Of a stretch of DNA of 64,000 nucleotides, positions 16,629-25,212 are shown in pieces. Positions within the stretch are counted from its first letter, which is position 1. The number at the start of each line of letters is the position of its first letter. A model generated the notes under the pieces. That model saw only the letters and a list, made by a program, of their open reading frames with translations. It was not told where the DNA came from and did no database searches. Source of the stretch: Caulobacter zeae (GTDB taxonomy: Bacteria; Pseudomonadota; Alphaproteobacteria; Caulobacterales; Caulobacteraceae); assembly GCF_002858925.1 (NCBI RefSeq), contig NZ_PJRS01000006.1, forward strand, positions 1 to 64,000. Direction: 5' to 3'. The position numbers were made by a program, and so were the translations under genes.

Positions 16629-17813
16629 ATGACGGACCGTGTCCGTAAACCTTCCGTCCTGCGGGAATTTCTTGATAGCGGCGCTGCCGGCGGCCTGCTG
16701 CTGATGGCTGCGGCCGTGCTTGCGCTGTTCGTCGCCAATTCGCCGCTTGCCGGCGGCTACTTTTCAGCCTTGCACGCCTCGTTCGCTGGCCTTGATCTGC
16801 TGCATTGGATCAACGATGGGCTGATGGCCGTCTTTTTTCTGTTCGTTGGCCTCGAAATCAAACGCGAGTTCCTTGACGGCCAGCTGGCGAGTTGGTCGAA
16901 TCGGGCCTTGCCCTGTATCGCCGCTGCTGGCGGCGTGATCGCACCTGCCCTCATCTACGCTACCATCAATGCCGCCAGCCCCCAGACCCTGAGGGGATGG
17001 GCGATTCCGACCGCGACCGACATCGCTTTCGCCTTGGGCGTCCTTTCGCTCCTTGGGCCGCGGGTTCCGACAAGCCTCAAGGTCTTCCTGGCGACGTTGG
17101 CCATCGTGGACGACCTCGTCGCTGTCATGGTGATCGCCCTTTTCTACACCGAACAGCTCAACCTTGCGGCCTTGGGCGGCGCGCTACTGGCGACGATCCT
17201 TCTGGTGTTGCTGAACCGGCTTAAGGTGACCCGGTTGGCGCCCTACCTGGTGCTGGGTCTTGCACTTTGGTGGCTCGTGCTCCTGTCGGGGGTCCATGCG
17301 ACGATCGCCGGGGTCGTCCTTGCGCTGACAATTCCGCTCCGGACCTCAAAGGCCGCGCCGGACGACATGGCCTCGCCTCTACACAGGCTCGAGCACGGTC
17401 TCTCGCCTTGGGTGGCGTTCTTGGTCGTGCCGATCTTCGGCTTTGCGAACGCGGGCGTTTCTTTCGCCGGCATGTCCGCTGCTGTCCTGATCGAGCCGGT
17501 TACCTTGGGCGTGGCGCTCGGTCTCTTCCTGGGAAAGCAGGCAGGGGTGTTCGCCGCCTGCTGGCTCGCGATCAAAGCGCGCGTGGCCTGCCTTCCCGTC
17601 GGTGCGACATGGGTGCAGCTCTACGGCGTTAGCCTTCTGTGCGGCATTGGTTTTACGATGAGCCTGTTCATCGGGCTGTTGGCCTTCGGCGACCCTGCGA
17701 TCCAGGACGAAGTCAAGGTGGGCGTGCTCGTCGGCTCTTTCTTCGCCGCGAAGGCCGGCGCGCTAATACTTTTCTTCGCAAAAGCGCGTATGTCTGCAAC
17801 TTCCAACACCTGA
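16629..17813 (+). CDS. nhaA: Na+/H+ antiporter NhaA
   Basis: A 394-residue inner-membrane antiporter with about 11-12 hydrophobic segments, normal for NhaA. Recognisable motifs are [32 protein letters not shown], and the ion-binding pair Asp-Asp near residues 160-161 ([18 protein letters not shown]). The C-terminal [19 protein letters not shown] is also typical. It exchanges protons for sodium and supports pH and salt homeostasis. The start at 16629 has GGAG about ten bases upstream; the frame is open further 5' but lacks another good start. It lies between two sensor kinases and seems to be transcribed alone. Confidence 0.95.
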   Translation: MTDRVRKPSVLREFLDSGAAGGLLLMAAAVLALFVANSPLAGGYFSALHASFAGLDLLHWINDGLMAVFFLFVGLEIKREFLDGQLASWSNRALPCIAAAGGVIAPALIYATINAASPQTLRGWAIPTATDIAFALGVLSLLGPRVPTSLKVFLATLAIVDDLVAVMVIALFYTEQLNLAALGGALLATILLVLLNRLKVTRLAPYLVLGLALWWLVLLSGVHATIAGVVLALTIPLRTSKAAPDDMASPLHRLEHGLSPWVAFLVVPIFGFANAGVSFAGMSAAVLIEPVTLGVALGLFLGKQAGVFAACWLAIKARVACLPVGATWVQLYGVSLLCGIGFTMSLFIGLLAFGDPAIQDEVKVGVLVGSFFAAKAGALILFFAKARMSATSNT

Positions 17814-17985
17814 TCAGCCACCGTCCTGCTCATCTTGTCGCGCTTGGTGCTCGCGTTCAGGCGAGACTCGTTGCCTGATCGCCAGAACACTTGGAAGAAC
17901 AGAGCATTCGTCGAGCCCGCTTTTCGCCAGCGCCGTCATTCAGGCCGCTGCCGAACCTGCGACAATCAACCTCAGGACAGGGGTA

Positions 17986-19989
17986 ATGATTTGGCCAAGG
18001 CTCGACCCGATACTGGTGGCGAAGGGGGCGATCTTGGAAAAAATCGAATCTATAACAGAAGACCGCCAGGTTGCGCTTCTCGGAACCCTTGCTCTTTGGG
18101 ACGCCTCGTCCGAACCGGTCTTTGACCTCATCGCCAAGGCCGCGCGCGACGCGACCTTGACAGATGCAAGCTTCATAAGCTTCGTCGATGGTCATGGCCT
18201 GTTGGGAAACGTCGCGGCAGGAGGCGGTTCGGAGCCTGCTTGTCTGAGGGCCGTGCTCAGCGAGCGAGTGGCGCGATCAGCCCTGCCGCTTGTCATTACA
18301 GACGTGGAACGCGACTTCCAGGGTTCCGCGTCGGATGTCGGCGCCTACGCAGGCTTTCCGATATTTGTGCAAGAAATGACGGTCGGCGTCCTTTGCGTGA
18401 CGAGCGCTGCGCAGCGCTCGTTTTCCGATAATCAACTCGCGCAGGTCGAAACCCTGGCGCAGATCGCCGGTCAGAGCCTTGGATCGCGCCGTGAGCAGCT
18501 GTTTCTGTCACAGCTTTTTGGCGGGACGTCCGATGCGGTCATTATCGTCGATGAGCGCCAGACCATCCGGCACTGGAATGCCGCGGCCGAAGCCATTTTT
18601 GGCATTAGCAGCGACGACGCGCTGGGACAGTCGCTGCGAATGATTATCCCAGAGCGGCTGCGCGCGGGGCATGATCGCGGATTTGCGCGCCTTTGTCTTG
18701 GCGGGCGGCCAACCCTGTCCGGCGCCGTCGAGGTCCCGGCCCTGCGCCGGGATGGAGCGGAATTTCCCGCCAGCTTGGCTCTGTCTGTGTGGCGCGACAG
18801 CGAGCGAACCATGATCGGGGCGATCATCAGAGACATCTCCGAGCGGGAGGCGCTCAACCAGGTTCGAGTCGCCAGCGAGGCAAAGACCCGCTTTCTGGCC
18901 AATATGAGCCATGAGATCCGCACGCCGCTCAACGGCATCATCGGCCTTGCCGACGTTCTCTCGCGCACGCCGCTGGCGCAGGATCAGACAGATTTGCTCG
19001 GTGCGATCACTGGCGCAGCCCGGACCTTGGAGGGGTTGCTCAGCGACGTGTTAGACTTGGCGCGCCTGGAAGAAGGGGCCTTGCGGATCGTCTGTGAGCC
19101 CTTCGATCTCCTATCGCTCTCGCGAGAAGTCAGCGCCTTGCATCGCCCTCGGGCCGAAGCCAAAGGCCTTGCCTGTATCCTGGTTCAGCCTGAAGGTGAA
19201 TGCTGGGTGGCCGGAGACCAGATGCGGCTGCGACAGGTGCTAGGCAACCTTCTGAGCAATGCCGTGAAGTTCACTCACGAAGGCTCTATCCGTCTGGAGC
19301 TCGCGCGCGAGGGCCAAACATGGCGATTTACTGTCAGCGATAGCGGAATTGGCTTCGACGAACAGGCTAAGGCTCGCATTTTCGACCGCTTTACGCAGGC
19401 GGACGATTCCATCACGCGGCAATACGGCGGGTCGGGACTTGGGCTTTCGATCTGTGTCGATCTCGTACGCGCCATGGGAGGCGAACTGTCGGCCATCTCC
19501 ACGCCCGGCCAAGGCGCATCCTTCAGTTTCCGGTTAGCCTTGCCCGACGCCCAGGCCAGGGTCGCCGCCGCCGAACCCTCGCCCGTGCAAGAAAGCGGGC
19601 TGAAAGTGCTGCTGGCCGAGGATCATGCGATCAATCGGAAAGTCATTGAGCTGATCCTGCAGGAGGTGGGCGCCCAGGTTGTGGCGGTCGGCGACGGTCG
19701 CGAAGCGACCACGGCCTATGGCGCCGAGCCATTCGATCTGATCCTGATGGACATGCAGATGCCATTCATGGACGGCCTGAGCGCAACGCGAGAAATTCGC
19801 GGTCTTGAACGTCGGCTTGGCCGTTCACCTTGTCCGGTGATCATGCTGACGGCCAATGTCATGCCGGAGCATTTGCGTGCGAGCTTCGAAGCGGGCGCGG
19901 ATCGACACCTTGGCAAGCCGATCGAAGCAGCACGCCTGCTGGCCGCGATCAACGAGGTACTCTCGGGCAGCCAGGTTCCTATCCGGTGA
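17986..19989 (+). CDS. GAF-PAS hybrid histidine kinase with receiver domain
   Basis: A 667-residue soluble hybrid kinase. It has a GAF domain (about residues 30-165, ending GVLCVTSAAQRSFSDNQLAQ), a PAS domain (VIIVDERQTIRHWNAAAEAI, with a PAC tail IGAIIRDISERE), HisKA with FLANMSHEIRTPLNGI (His near 310), and an ATPase domain with N box (GNLLSNAVKFT), DSGIGFD and GSGLGLSI. A C-terminal receiver has phospho-acceptor Asp near residue 588 (DLILMDMQMPFMDG) and Lys in HLGKPIE. No output domain is attached. Its TGA is followed, in the same frame after two codons, by the start of the nuclease-like gene 19996-22032, so the two must be co-expressed and may work together. Confidence 0.93.
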   Translation: MIWPRLDPILVAKGAILEKIESITEDRQVALLGTLALWDASSEPVFDLIAKAARDATLTDASFISFVDGHGLLGNVAAGGGSEPACLRAVLSERVARSALPLVITDVERDFQGSASDVGAYAGFPIFVQEMTVGVLCVTSAAQRSFSDNQLAQVETLAQIAGQSLGSRREQLFLSQLFGGTSDAVIIVDERQTIRHWNAAAEAIFGISSDDALGQSLRMIIPERLRAGHDRGFARLCLGGRPTLSGAVEVPALRRDGAEFPASLALSVWRDSERTMIGAIIRDISEREALNQVRVASEAKTRFLANMSHEIRTPLNGIIGLADVLSRTPLAQDQTDLLGAITGAARTLEGLLSDVLDLARLEEGALRIVCEPFDLLSLSREVSALHRPRAEAKGLACILVQPEGECWVAGDQMRLRQVLGNLLSNAVKFTHEGSIRLELAREGQTWRFTVSDSGIGFDEQAKARIFDRFTQADDSITRQYGGSGLGLSICVDLVRAMGGELSAISTPGQGASFSFRLALPDAQARVAAAEPSPVQESGLKVLLAEDHAINRKVIELILQEVGAQVVAVGDGREATTAYGAEPFDLILMDMQMPFMDGLSATREIRGLERRLGRSPCPVIMLTANVMPEHLRASFEAGADRHLGKPIEAARLLAAINEVLSGSQVPIR

Positions 19990-19995
19990 GCAGCG

Positions 19996-22032
19996 TTGAC
20001 CACCGAGCACCCCGAACCTGCGCCATCGAAACCTACCGCACCGCAAAGCCAGCCCGGCAGCAAGCGCCGCCCCATCCCGCGCTCGATCCCAACAAGAAGA
20101 CCGACGCCACCCACGACCCGACCGCCGACAGTGCGGAGCAATGTTCTGACGCTGTCGGCCGACGCGCTCGAACAGCGGCTCCAGTCGCTCGCCACGCCAG
20201 GGCTTGCCGATCTTGGCGGGCTGGCAACGCTGGCGGCCGTGGCGGAACCTCTTTCGCAGAGCGTCTATGCGGACCGGCTGGTGCGGGCCCTGGCCGGCGA
20301 AGGCGAGCCGCTATCGGACCAGGCGGTCGCCATCATTGAGAGGATCCTCGCCCAGAACCCGCACCCGTTTGTCGTTGCCGCGACCGCGCAGGCCGTCTTG
20401 GACACGCCGCTCGGAGCCCAGCAACAGCGCCTGCTGCAGCGGCGCCTGCTACAGCGCGCAACCGTGCGGGATACCCCCGCCGCCTGCCTGATGGCCTCCG
20501 AATGCCTGGCCGGCGGCTTTCTTTTGGCGGATCTCCCTGGCGCCTCACGGCCCGCGGCGCTGGCGGCGCTCGACGAAATCACCGCGGATGACGACCCGAT
20601 CCTGATCAGGCGAGCCGCCTTGCTCGCAGGTCTCGCCTGGCTGTGGGGGCGATCATCCGACCTCGAGGACTTGCTGCTCCGGCTAAGCCAAAACGATGAA
20701 GCCGGAGAACAGGCGCTCTTCGAGCTGGCCTTGATCGCGCTGGACCGCGCTCTTGCCGCCGACAGCTCAGCGGCCATGCTGCTGGGGCTGGAGGTGGCGG
20801 CCCGCAAGTTCTCAGCGGCGGCCGACGCAGGGCCCGAATTGGTTGAAGCCGCCGCGCTTTCCCAGGTTCTTCTGGCGACAACCAAGTTCTGCTCTGCCAG
20901 CCAAGATGGTCTCGAACCGATGCTGGCTCAGGCCGTCGACGCCGCGGCGACCCGGCGCCGCGAACTCGATCGCCAGGCGTTGCGAAGCTGGCTGCGCCCG
21001 CGGCTAGACGTCGAGACGGCTTGGTGGTCGCTGGCCTCGTCGCTGAAGGGTCTATCGCTGCAACTGGCTCAGCCGAGCTGGCTGCGCGCGGTTCCAGTCC
21101 TGGAGCAGATAGCGCGGTTGCGGCGAGCCATGGTGCCGTTGGCTTCGCCTGGGGGCGACGTCCTTCGTCGCTCGATAACCGATACGCTTGCTCTGAGCTT
21201 TCTGCGCCAGGAGGGGCTTCGCAGTCACCTTACCGCTTGGCGCGACGACATATCCACATCGGAAGCCGATCGCAGCGAGGCGTCCGTTTTGCTCGAGGCG
21301 ATCGCGGAACTCGGTTCCGTGCGGTCCGCGCCAGAGGAGGGGAGCGCCGCGCCATCGACCGCCCAGGAGCAGCATCTCGCGGGCCTGATTTCTCTATCGG
21401 CGCCGTTAAGTTTCACCGGTGCGCTGGAACGCGCCTACGTCGCCATGGACGGTGCGGTCGATGGGCACGTCGACTATGTCGGCGAACTGCGCAACGACGT
21501 GGGTGTGCTAATCACCTACCTAACGCTTTTCCTCGGCCACTGCCTGGACATGACGCCGACGATGGCGAAGGGCGGCTTTGAATTTCTCTTTGCGAACGGT
21601 GGGGCCAAGCCGCTGGAGGAGGAACTGCAGCGCGCCTGCTGGCATTTCCTTCGCCTCCAGGCCCACGGCTTTCCACATCACCAGATCATTCGCGAACTCA
21701 ACGACGTAGGGGGAGGGCGAGCCGACATCGCCATCGTCCGGCCCCAGCACCGCCTGGTCATCGAGGTAAAGCGTGAGCTTGTCGACGCATCGCGCGAGGG
21801 GATCAGCAAGTACCTCGGGCAGACGGCTGCCTATGAACTGACCGGACCGCGCATCGGGTTCCTAGTCGTATTGGATCTCGTCTCCCAACGCGGCTGGCCC
21901 TTGACCCTGGAAGACAACTGCTGGGTCGAGCAAGTCCAGACGCCAAGAGACGCGGTCCCTAGAATGGTCTGTGTCTGGCGGATTCCTGGCGCGCGTCGAA
22001 CTCCCTCGGCCATCACCACGCCCATTCAGTAG
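19996..22032 (+). CDS. Helical protein with C-terminal PD-(D/E)XK nuclease-like domain
   Basis: I do not recognise this 678-residue protein as a named family. Residues 1-50 are Pro/Arg/Thr-rich and probably disordered. Residues 50-530 are almost all alpha-helical, with Leu/Ala-rich helical pairs that look like HEAT/TPR-type repeats. The last ~140 residues carry a restriction-endonuclease fold signature: Asp577 (GGGRADIAIV), Glu590-x-Lys592 (LVIEVKRE) and Gln609 (ISKYLGQTAAYEL). It has the spacing of PD-(D/E)XK enzymes, and all active-site residues are present. The likely start is TTG 19996, six bases after the kinase stop; GTG 20131 is an alternative. It may be a nuclease effector controlled by the upstream hybrid kinase. 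This is inference; it could also be non-catalytic. Confidence 0.7.
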   Translation: MTTEHPEPAPSKPTAPQSQPGSKRRPIPRSIPTRRPTPPTTRPPTVRSNVLTLSADALEQRLQSLATPGLADLGGLATLAAVAEPLSQSVYADRLVRALAGEGEPLSDQAVAIIERILAQNPHPFVVAATAQAVLDTPLGAQQQRLLQRRLLQRATVRDTPAACLMASECLAGGFLLADLPGASRPAALAALDEITADDDPILIRRAALLAGLAWLWGRSSDLEDLLLRLSQNDEAGEQALFELALIALDRALAADSSAAMLLGLEVAARKFSAAADAGPELVEAAALSQVLLATTKFCSASQDGLEPMLAQAVDAAATRRRELDRQALRSWLRPRLDVETAWWSLASSLKGLSLQLAQPSWLRAVPVLEQIARLRRAMVPLASPGGDVLRRSITDTLALSFLRQEGLRSHLTAWRDDISTSEADRSEASVLLEAIAELGSVRSAPEEGSAAPSTAQEQHLAGLISLSAPLSFTGALERAYVAMDGAVDGHVDYVGELRNDVGVLITYLTLFLGHCLDMTPTMAKGGFEFLFANGGAKPLEEELQRACWHFLRLQAHGFPHHQIIRELNDVGGGRADIAIVRPQHRLVIEVKRELVDASREGISKYLGQTAAYELTGPRIGFLVVLDLVSQRGWPLTLEDNCWVEQVQTPRDAVPRMVCVWRIPGARRTPSAITTPIQ

Positions 22033-22289
22033 AACGGGCTTTGTGACGGCTTCACCTTGAGCGCGCCGAAGCTTGGAGCCTTGACTGAACGGGTGCCGGA
22101 TCTCACCTCTGACCCCAGCGCCGATCTTCGAGTCCAAGTGATCCGTGCGGGGTAAGTGGCGTGTGGTAATAGAGCGTAATCTAGATTGTGATAGAATTTA
22201 CGTATTGCTCGCAATGCTATGCATTGCGGTGCGCCGCCGAATTAGTAGAACGTCTTGAAGTGTCCTGATGACAGGGCGTCGGGCGGGCT

Positions 22290-22643
22290 TCAACGCACCG
22301 CGCGCAGGCGTGCAACCGCGTAGGTCGGAATGAGCGCTAGCGGCTCGCGCTCACCGGCCGCCGACGCCAGCCATCGGGCCAGAGGCTTGAGGCCCACCGG
22401 GGCCCGGAAGGCGCGGCCGTCCTTGCTTACGGCGATCGATGGCGGCTCTTGTTCCTGGAAATCTATCGCCAGGTCGAGCGCCCGGGGCGCGCCGCCTGAG
22501 CGGGTCGCCGTCCAGTCTATACTGGTGGGGCCAAGGCGGCTGGGGCGATCGAGCACCAGACGCTCGGGCTCGTAGCCCGCACCGCGCAGGGCGGCGAGCG
22601 CCAGATAGAGTTTTTCCTCGTAGTCGATCATGACCTTGGTCAC
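22290..22643 (-). CDS. Hypothetical protein at the end of the glycogen/trehalose operon
   Basis: A 117-residue protein from GTG 22643, chosen because GGGGAGGGG lies just before it; the open frame extends to a TTG at 22697. The protein starts TKVMIDYEEKLYLALAALRG and has a central beta-rich part (TSIDWTATRSGG, ALDLAIDFQEQEPPSIAVSK). There are no signal peptide or membrane segments, and I know no family. It follows treY by about 80 bases on the same strand and may be the last gene of that operon. The 257 bases downstream (22033-22289) are AT-richer and show no gene. Confidence 0.55.
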   Translation of the reverse strand: MTKVMIDYEEKLYLALAALRGAGYEPERLVLDRPSRLGPTSIDWTATRSGGAPRALDLAIDFQEQEPPSIAVSKDGRAFRAPVGLKPLARWLASAAGEREPLALIPTYAVARLRAVR

Positions 22644-22722
22644 CGCGCCCCTCCCCAGAAGCCGGACCATGGACGCGCCGAACTTAAGTCCTGTCAACCA
22701 GACCCGGCCGCGACCAAGGGTC

Positions 22723-25212
22723 TCAGACCACCGCCGCCCAGAAGGGCGCGCCGTGCGTGAGGGCGGCTATAGGGCGGCCGTCGGGCAGGGCGGTGTCGTC
22801 CCACCATTCGGGCGCGATGCTGGGCGCGCCGCTTGCCAGACATGCCGGCGCGCAGCCGACGCCGGCGACAACGACCAGTCGCTTGGTTCCAGCCGCGCGC
22901 TCGAAGGCGACCACCTGCTCTGCGCGTCGGCCCTGGACCGCCAACGCCCGCAGCGGCGCGCAGAAGACATCGGGATGCTGGCGGCGCAGGTGCAGGAGCT
23001 GCTTGATCAAGGCCTGTTTTGCGCCGCCGTCGCGCCAGTCGAACGATCCTGGCACGCTGTGCAGGGCCTTCACGCGCGCCTCGTAGTCGACCGGCCGCCG
23101 GTTGTCGGGATCGACCAGGCTGAAGTCCCAAAACTCGGCCCCCTGGAAGAGATCGGGCACGCCCGGCAGGGTCAGTCGCAGTCCCGTCTGCACGAGGCTG
23201 TTGGCGACGCCGGCTGGCGCGATGACCTCGACGAGCGCCGCGCAATCGTTGCGAAAAGCCTCATCCGGACCTTGGAGCAAGCCCCGCAGATAATCTTCGC
23301 AGGACGCTTCGTAGGCCTCGTCAGGAACACTCCAGGCCGAGCGCAGCTTGGCTTCGCGCAGGGCCTTGCGCTGCCAGCCGACGAGACGCTCGGCGAAAGC
23401 GGTCTGGCCCTGCGCATCCGCCGGCGAGAGATCCAACGGCCAGGCCCCCAGGATCGTCTGATGCAGCATGTGGGCGTCGCCTGGGTCCATCGGGCCAGGT
23501 GGCGCAAGGTCCAGCCAGGCCTTGGCGCGATCCGCCCAGGCCTCTGGCATGTGGCTCAACACCGCCAGGCGCGCGCGGACATCCTCCCCGCGCTTGTGGT
23601 CGTGGGTGGCGGTGGTCAGCAGGCTATTAGGAAAGGCCCGGCCGCGCTCGTCGGCAAGCGCCAGGAACTGGGCAGGCGAGGTCGACAGTCGTCCGGGATC
23701 GAAGCCGACATCATTGCGCGATAGCAGCCGGCCATATCGGTAGAAGGCTGTGTCCTCCACAGCCTTGGCGGCGACGGGGGCGCTGAGCTGCTCGAAGCGT
23801 CGGATGGCCTGCGCCCTAAGATCGGCGGGAAAGTCGCCGTCCGCCGCCAGCCAGCGGCGGATCTGGGCCAGGGCGGCGGCTGAGGAGGGCTCGGCCGCGG
23901 CGGCGCGATCCCAGGGCTCCTGCGCCGCTTCGTTCGCCTCGTTGGCGTAGGTACGATAGGTCGAGAAGGCGGTGATCAGCGCCGCCAGGGCCCGGCGAAG
24001 GCCTGGCGTCGGCAGATCCCGCGTTGCGATATCGGCCCGGGCCAGCCGATGGAAGGCCCTGGCGGCTGCGTCCAGCTGGGCGGCGAAATCGCGGGTGAGC
24101 ACCTCGCGGCGTGCGGCGTGCTCCTCGATCGCGAAATCTTCCGCGCGCCCGCTGATGGCTTTCCACAGCGCGGCCAGGGGCTGGGCGCCCGCCGCGGCAT
24201 GCTGGACGGCGGAAATCTCGTTCATGACCTCGTAGCCGGTCGTGCCGTCGACGCCCCAGTCGCCGGCCAGGGCCTCGCCGCTACCGAGGATCTTTTCGAC
24301 CACCAGCCAGGGCGTCCGGTCGGGCGCGGCCGCTGTCAGCGCCTGACGCAAACGCCGACCATAGGCGCCGGGCAGGGCCAGACCATCGACATGATCGACG
24401 CGCAAGCCGTCGATCAAGCCCTCGCGATAAAGCCTAAGGGGCAGGCCATGGACGGCGTCAAAGACGACAGGGTCTTCGATGCGCAAGCCCGCCAGCTCGG
24501 TGATGTCGAAGAACCGCCGCCAGTTGATGGCGTCGCCAGCCGTGCGCCACCACGCCAGCCGGTAGTGCTGCTGCTCCAGGAGCTTGTGCAGGCTGGCGCT
24601 GTCATAGGCCTTGGCGAGACGCTCCGGATCGATGTCCGCAACCGCATCGGCCCCAACGGCGGCCAGGACGCTGGCGTAGTCCTCCCGCCGCAGCGGAAAG
24701 CGGTGGGCGCCATGAGCCAGGACAGATAGGCGGCCAAGATCGGCTTCGACATCGAGCACGATATCGCCGGCCGCAAGCGCCTCGCCATAGGGCGCGCCCA
24801 GGAACGGGGCGAGCACCTTGCCGGCGAGATCGCGATCGGCAGGGGCCCAGTCGATGTCGAAATAGCCGGCGTAGCGACTGGCCTGGCCGTTTTCGAGCAC
24901 GTCGAGCCACCATGCGTTGTCGCCGCCGCCCACCGCGAGGTGGTTGGGCACGATGTCGAGCACCAGTCCAACACCCTGGCTGCGGAGCGCGTGGACCAGG
25001 GCTCGAAAGCCCTCTTCGCCGCCCAGGGCCGGGTTGATGGTGGTGGGATCGGTGACGTCGTAGCCGTGCGTCGATCCCTCGCGCGCTGTCGCGATGGGCG
25101 AGGCGTAGAGGTGGCTGATCCCCAGAGCGGCCCAATAGGGGGCCAGGGCGGCGGCGGCGGCGAAGGGGAAGCCGGCGTGGAACTGGACGCGGTAGGTTGC
25201 AGTGGGGGTCAT
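22723..25212 (-). CDS. treY: Maltooligosyl trehalose synthase TreY
   Basis: An 829-residue GH13 enzyme that turns the reducing-end maltose of a maltooligosaccharide into a trehalose unit. Diagnostic features are the TreY start (TYRVQFHAGF), GISHLYASPI, the GH13 region I DIVPNHLAVGG, region II GLRVDHVDGLALP with its catalytic Asp, and VEKILGSGE with the acid Glu. The late TATHDHKRGEDVRARLAVLS is the region with the transition-state Asp. The ATG at 25212 overlaps the malQ stop by 4 bases, which sets the start; the open frame runs further 5' only as antisense of malQ. With TreZ it releases trehalose, an osmoprotectant. Confidence 0.95.
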   Translation of the reverse strand: MTPTATYRVQFHAGFPFAAAAALAPYWAALGISHLYASPIATAREGSTHGYDVTDPTTINPALGGEEGFRALVHALRSQGVGLVLDIVPNHLAVGGGDNAWWLDVLENGQASRYAGYFDIDWAPADRDLAGKVLAPFLGAPYGEALAAGDIVLDVEADLGRLSVLAHGAHRFPLRREDYASVLAAVGADAVADIDPERLAKAYDSASLHKLLEQQHYRLAWWRTAGDAINWRRFFDITELAGLRIEDPVVFDAVHGLPLRLYREGLIDGLRVDHVDGLALPGAYGRRLRQALTAAAPDRTPWLVVEKILGSGEALAGDWGVDGTTGYEVMNEISAVQHAAAGAQPLAALWKAISGRAEDFAIEEHAARREVLTRDFAAQLDAAARAFHRLARADIATRDLPTPGLRRALAALITAFSTYRTYANEANEAAQEPWDRAAAAEPSSAAALAQIRRWLAADGDFPADLRAQAIRRFEQLSAPVAAKAVEDTAFYRYGRLLSRNDVGFDPGRLSTSPAQFLALADERGRAFPNSLLTTATHDHKRGEDVRARLAVLSHMPEAWADRAKAWLDLAPPGPMDPGDAHMLHQTILGAWPLDLSPADAQGQTAFAERLVGWQRKALREAKLRSAWSVPDEAYEASCEDYLRGLLQGPDEAFRNDCAALVEVIAPAGVANSLVQTGLRLTLPGVPDLFQGAEFWDFSLVDPDNRRPVDYEARVKALHSVPGSFDWRDGGAKQALIKQLLHLRRQHPDVFCAPLRALAVQGRRAEQVVAFERAAGTKRLVVVAGVGCAPACLASGAPSIAPEWWDDTALPDGRPIAALTHGAPFWAAVV

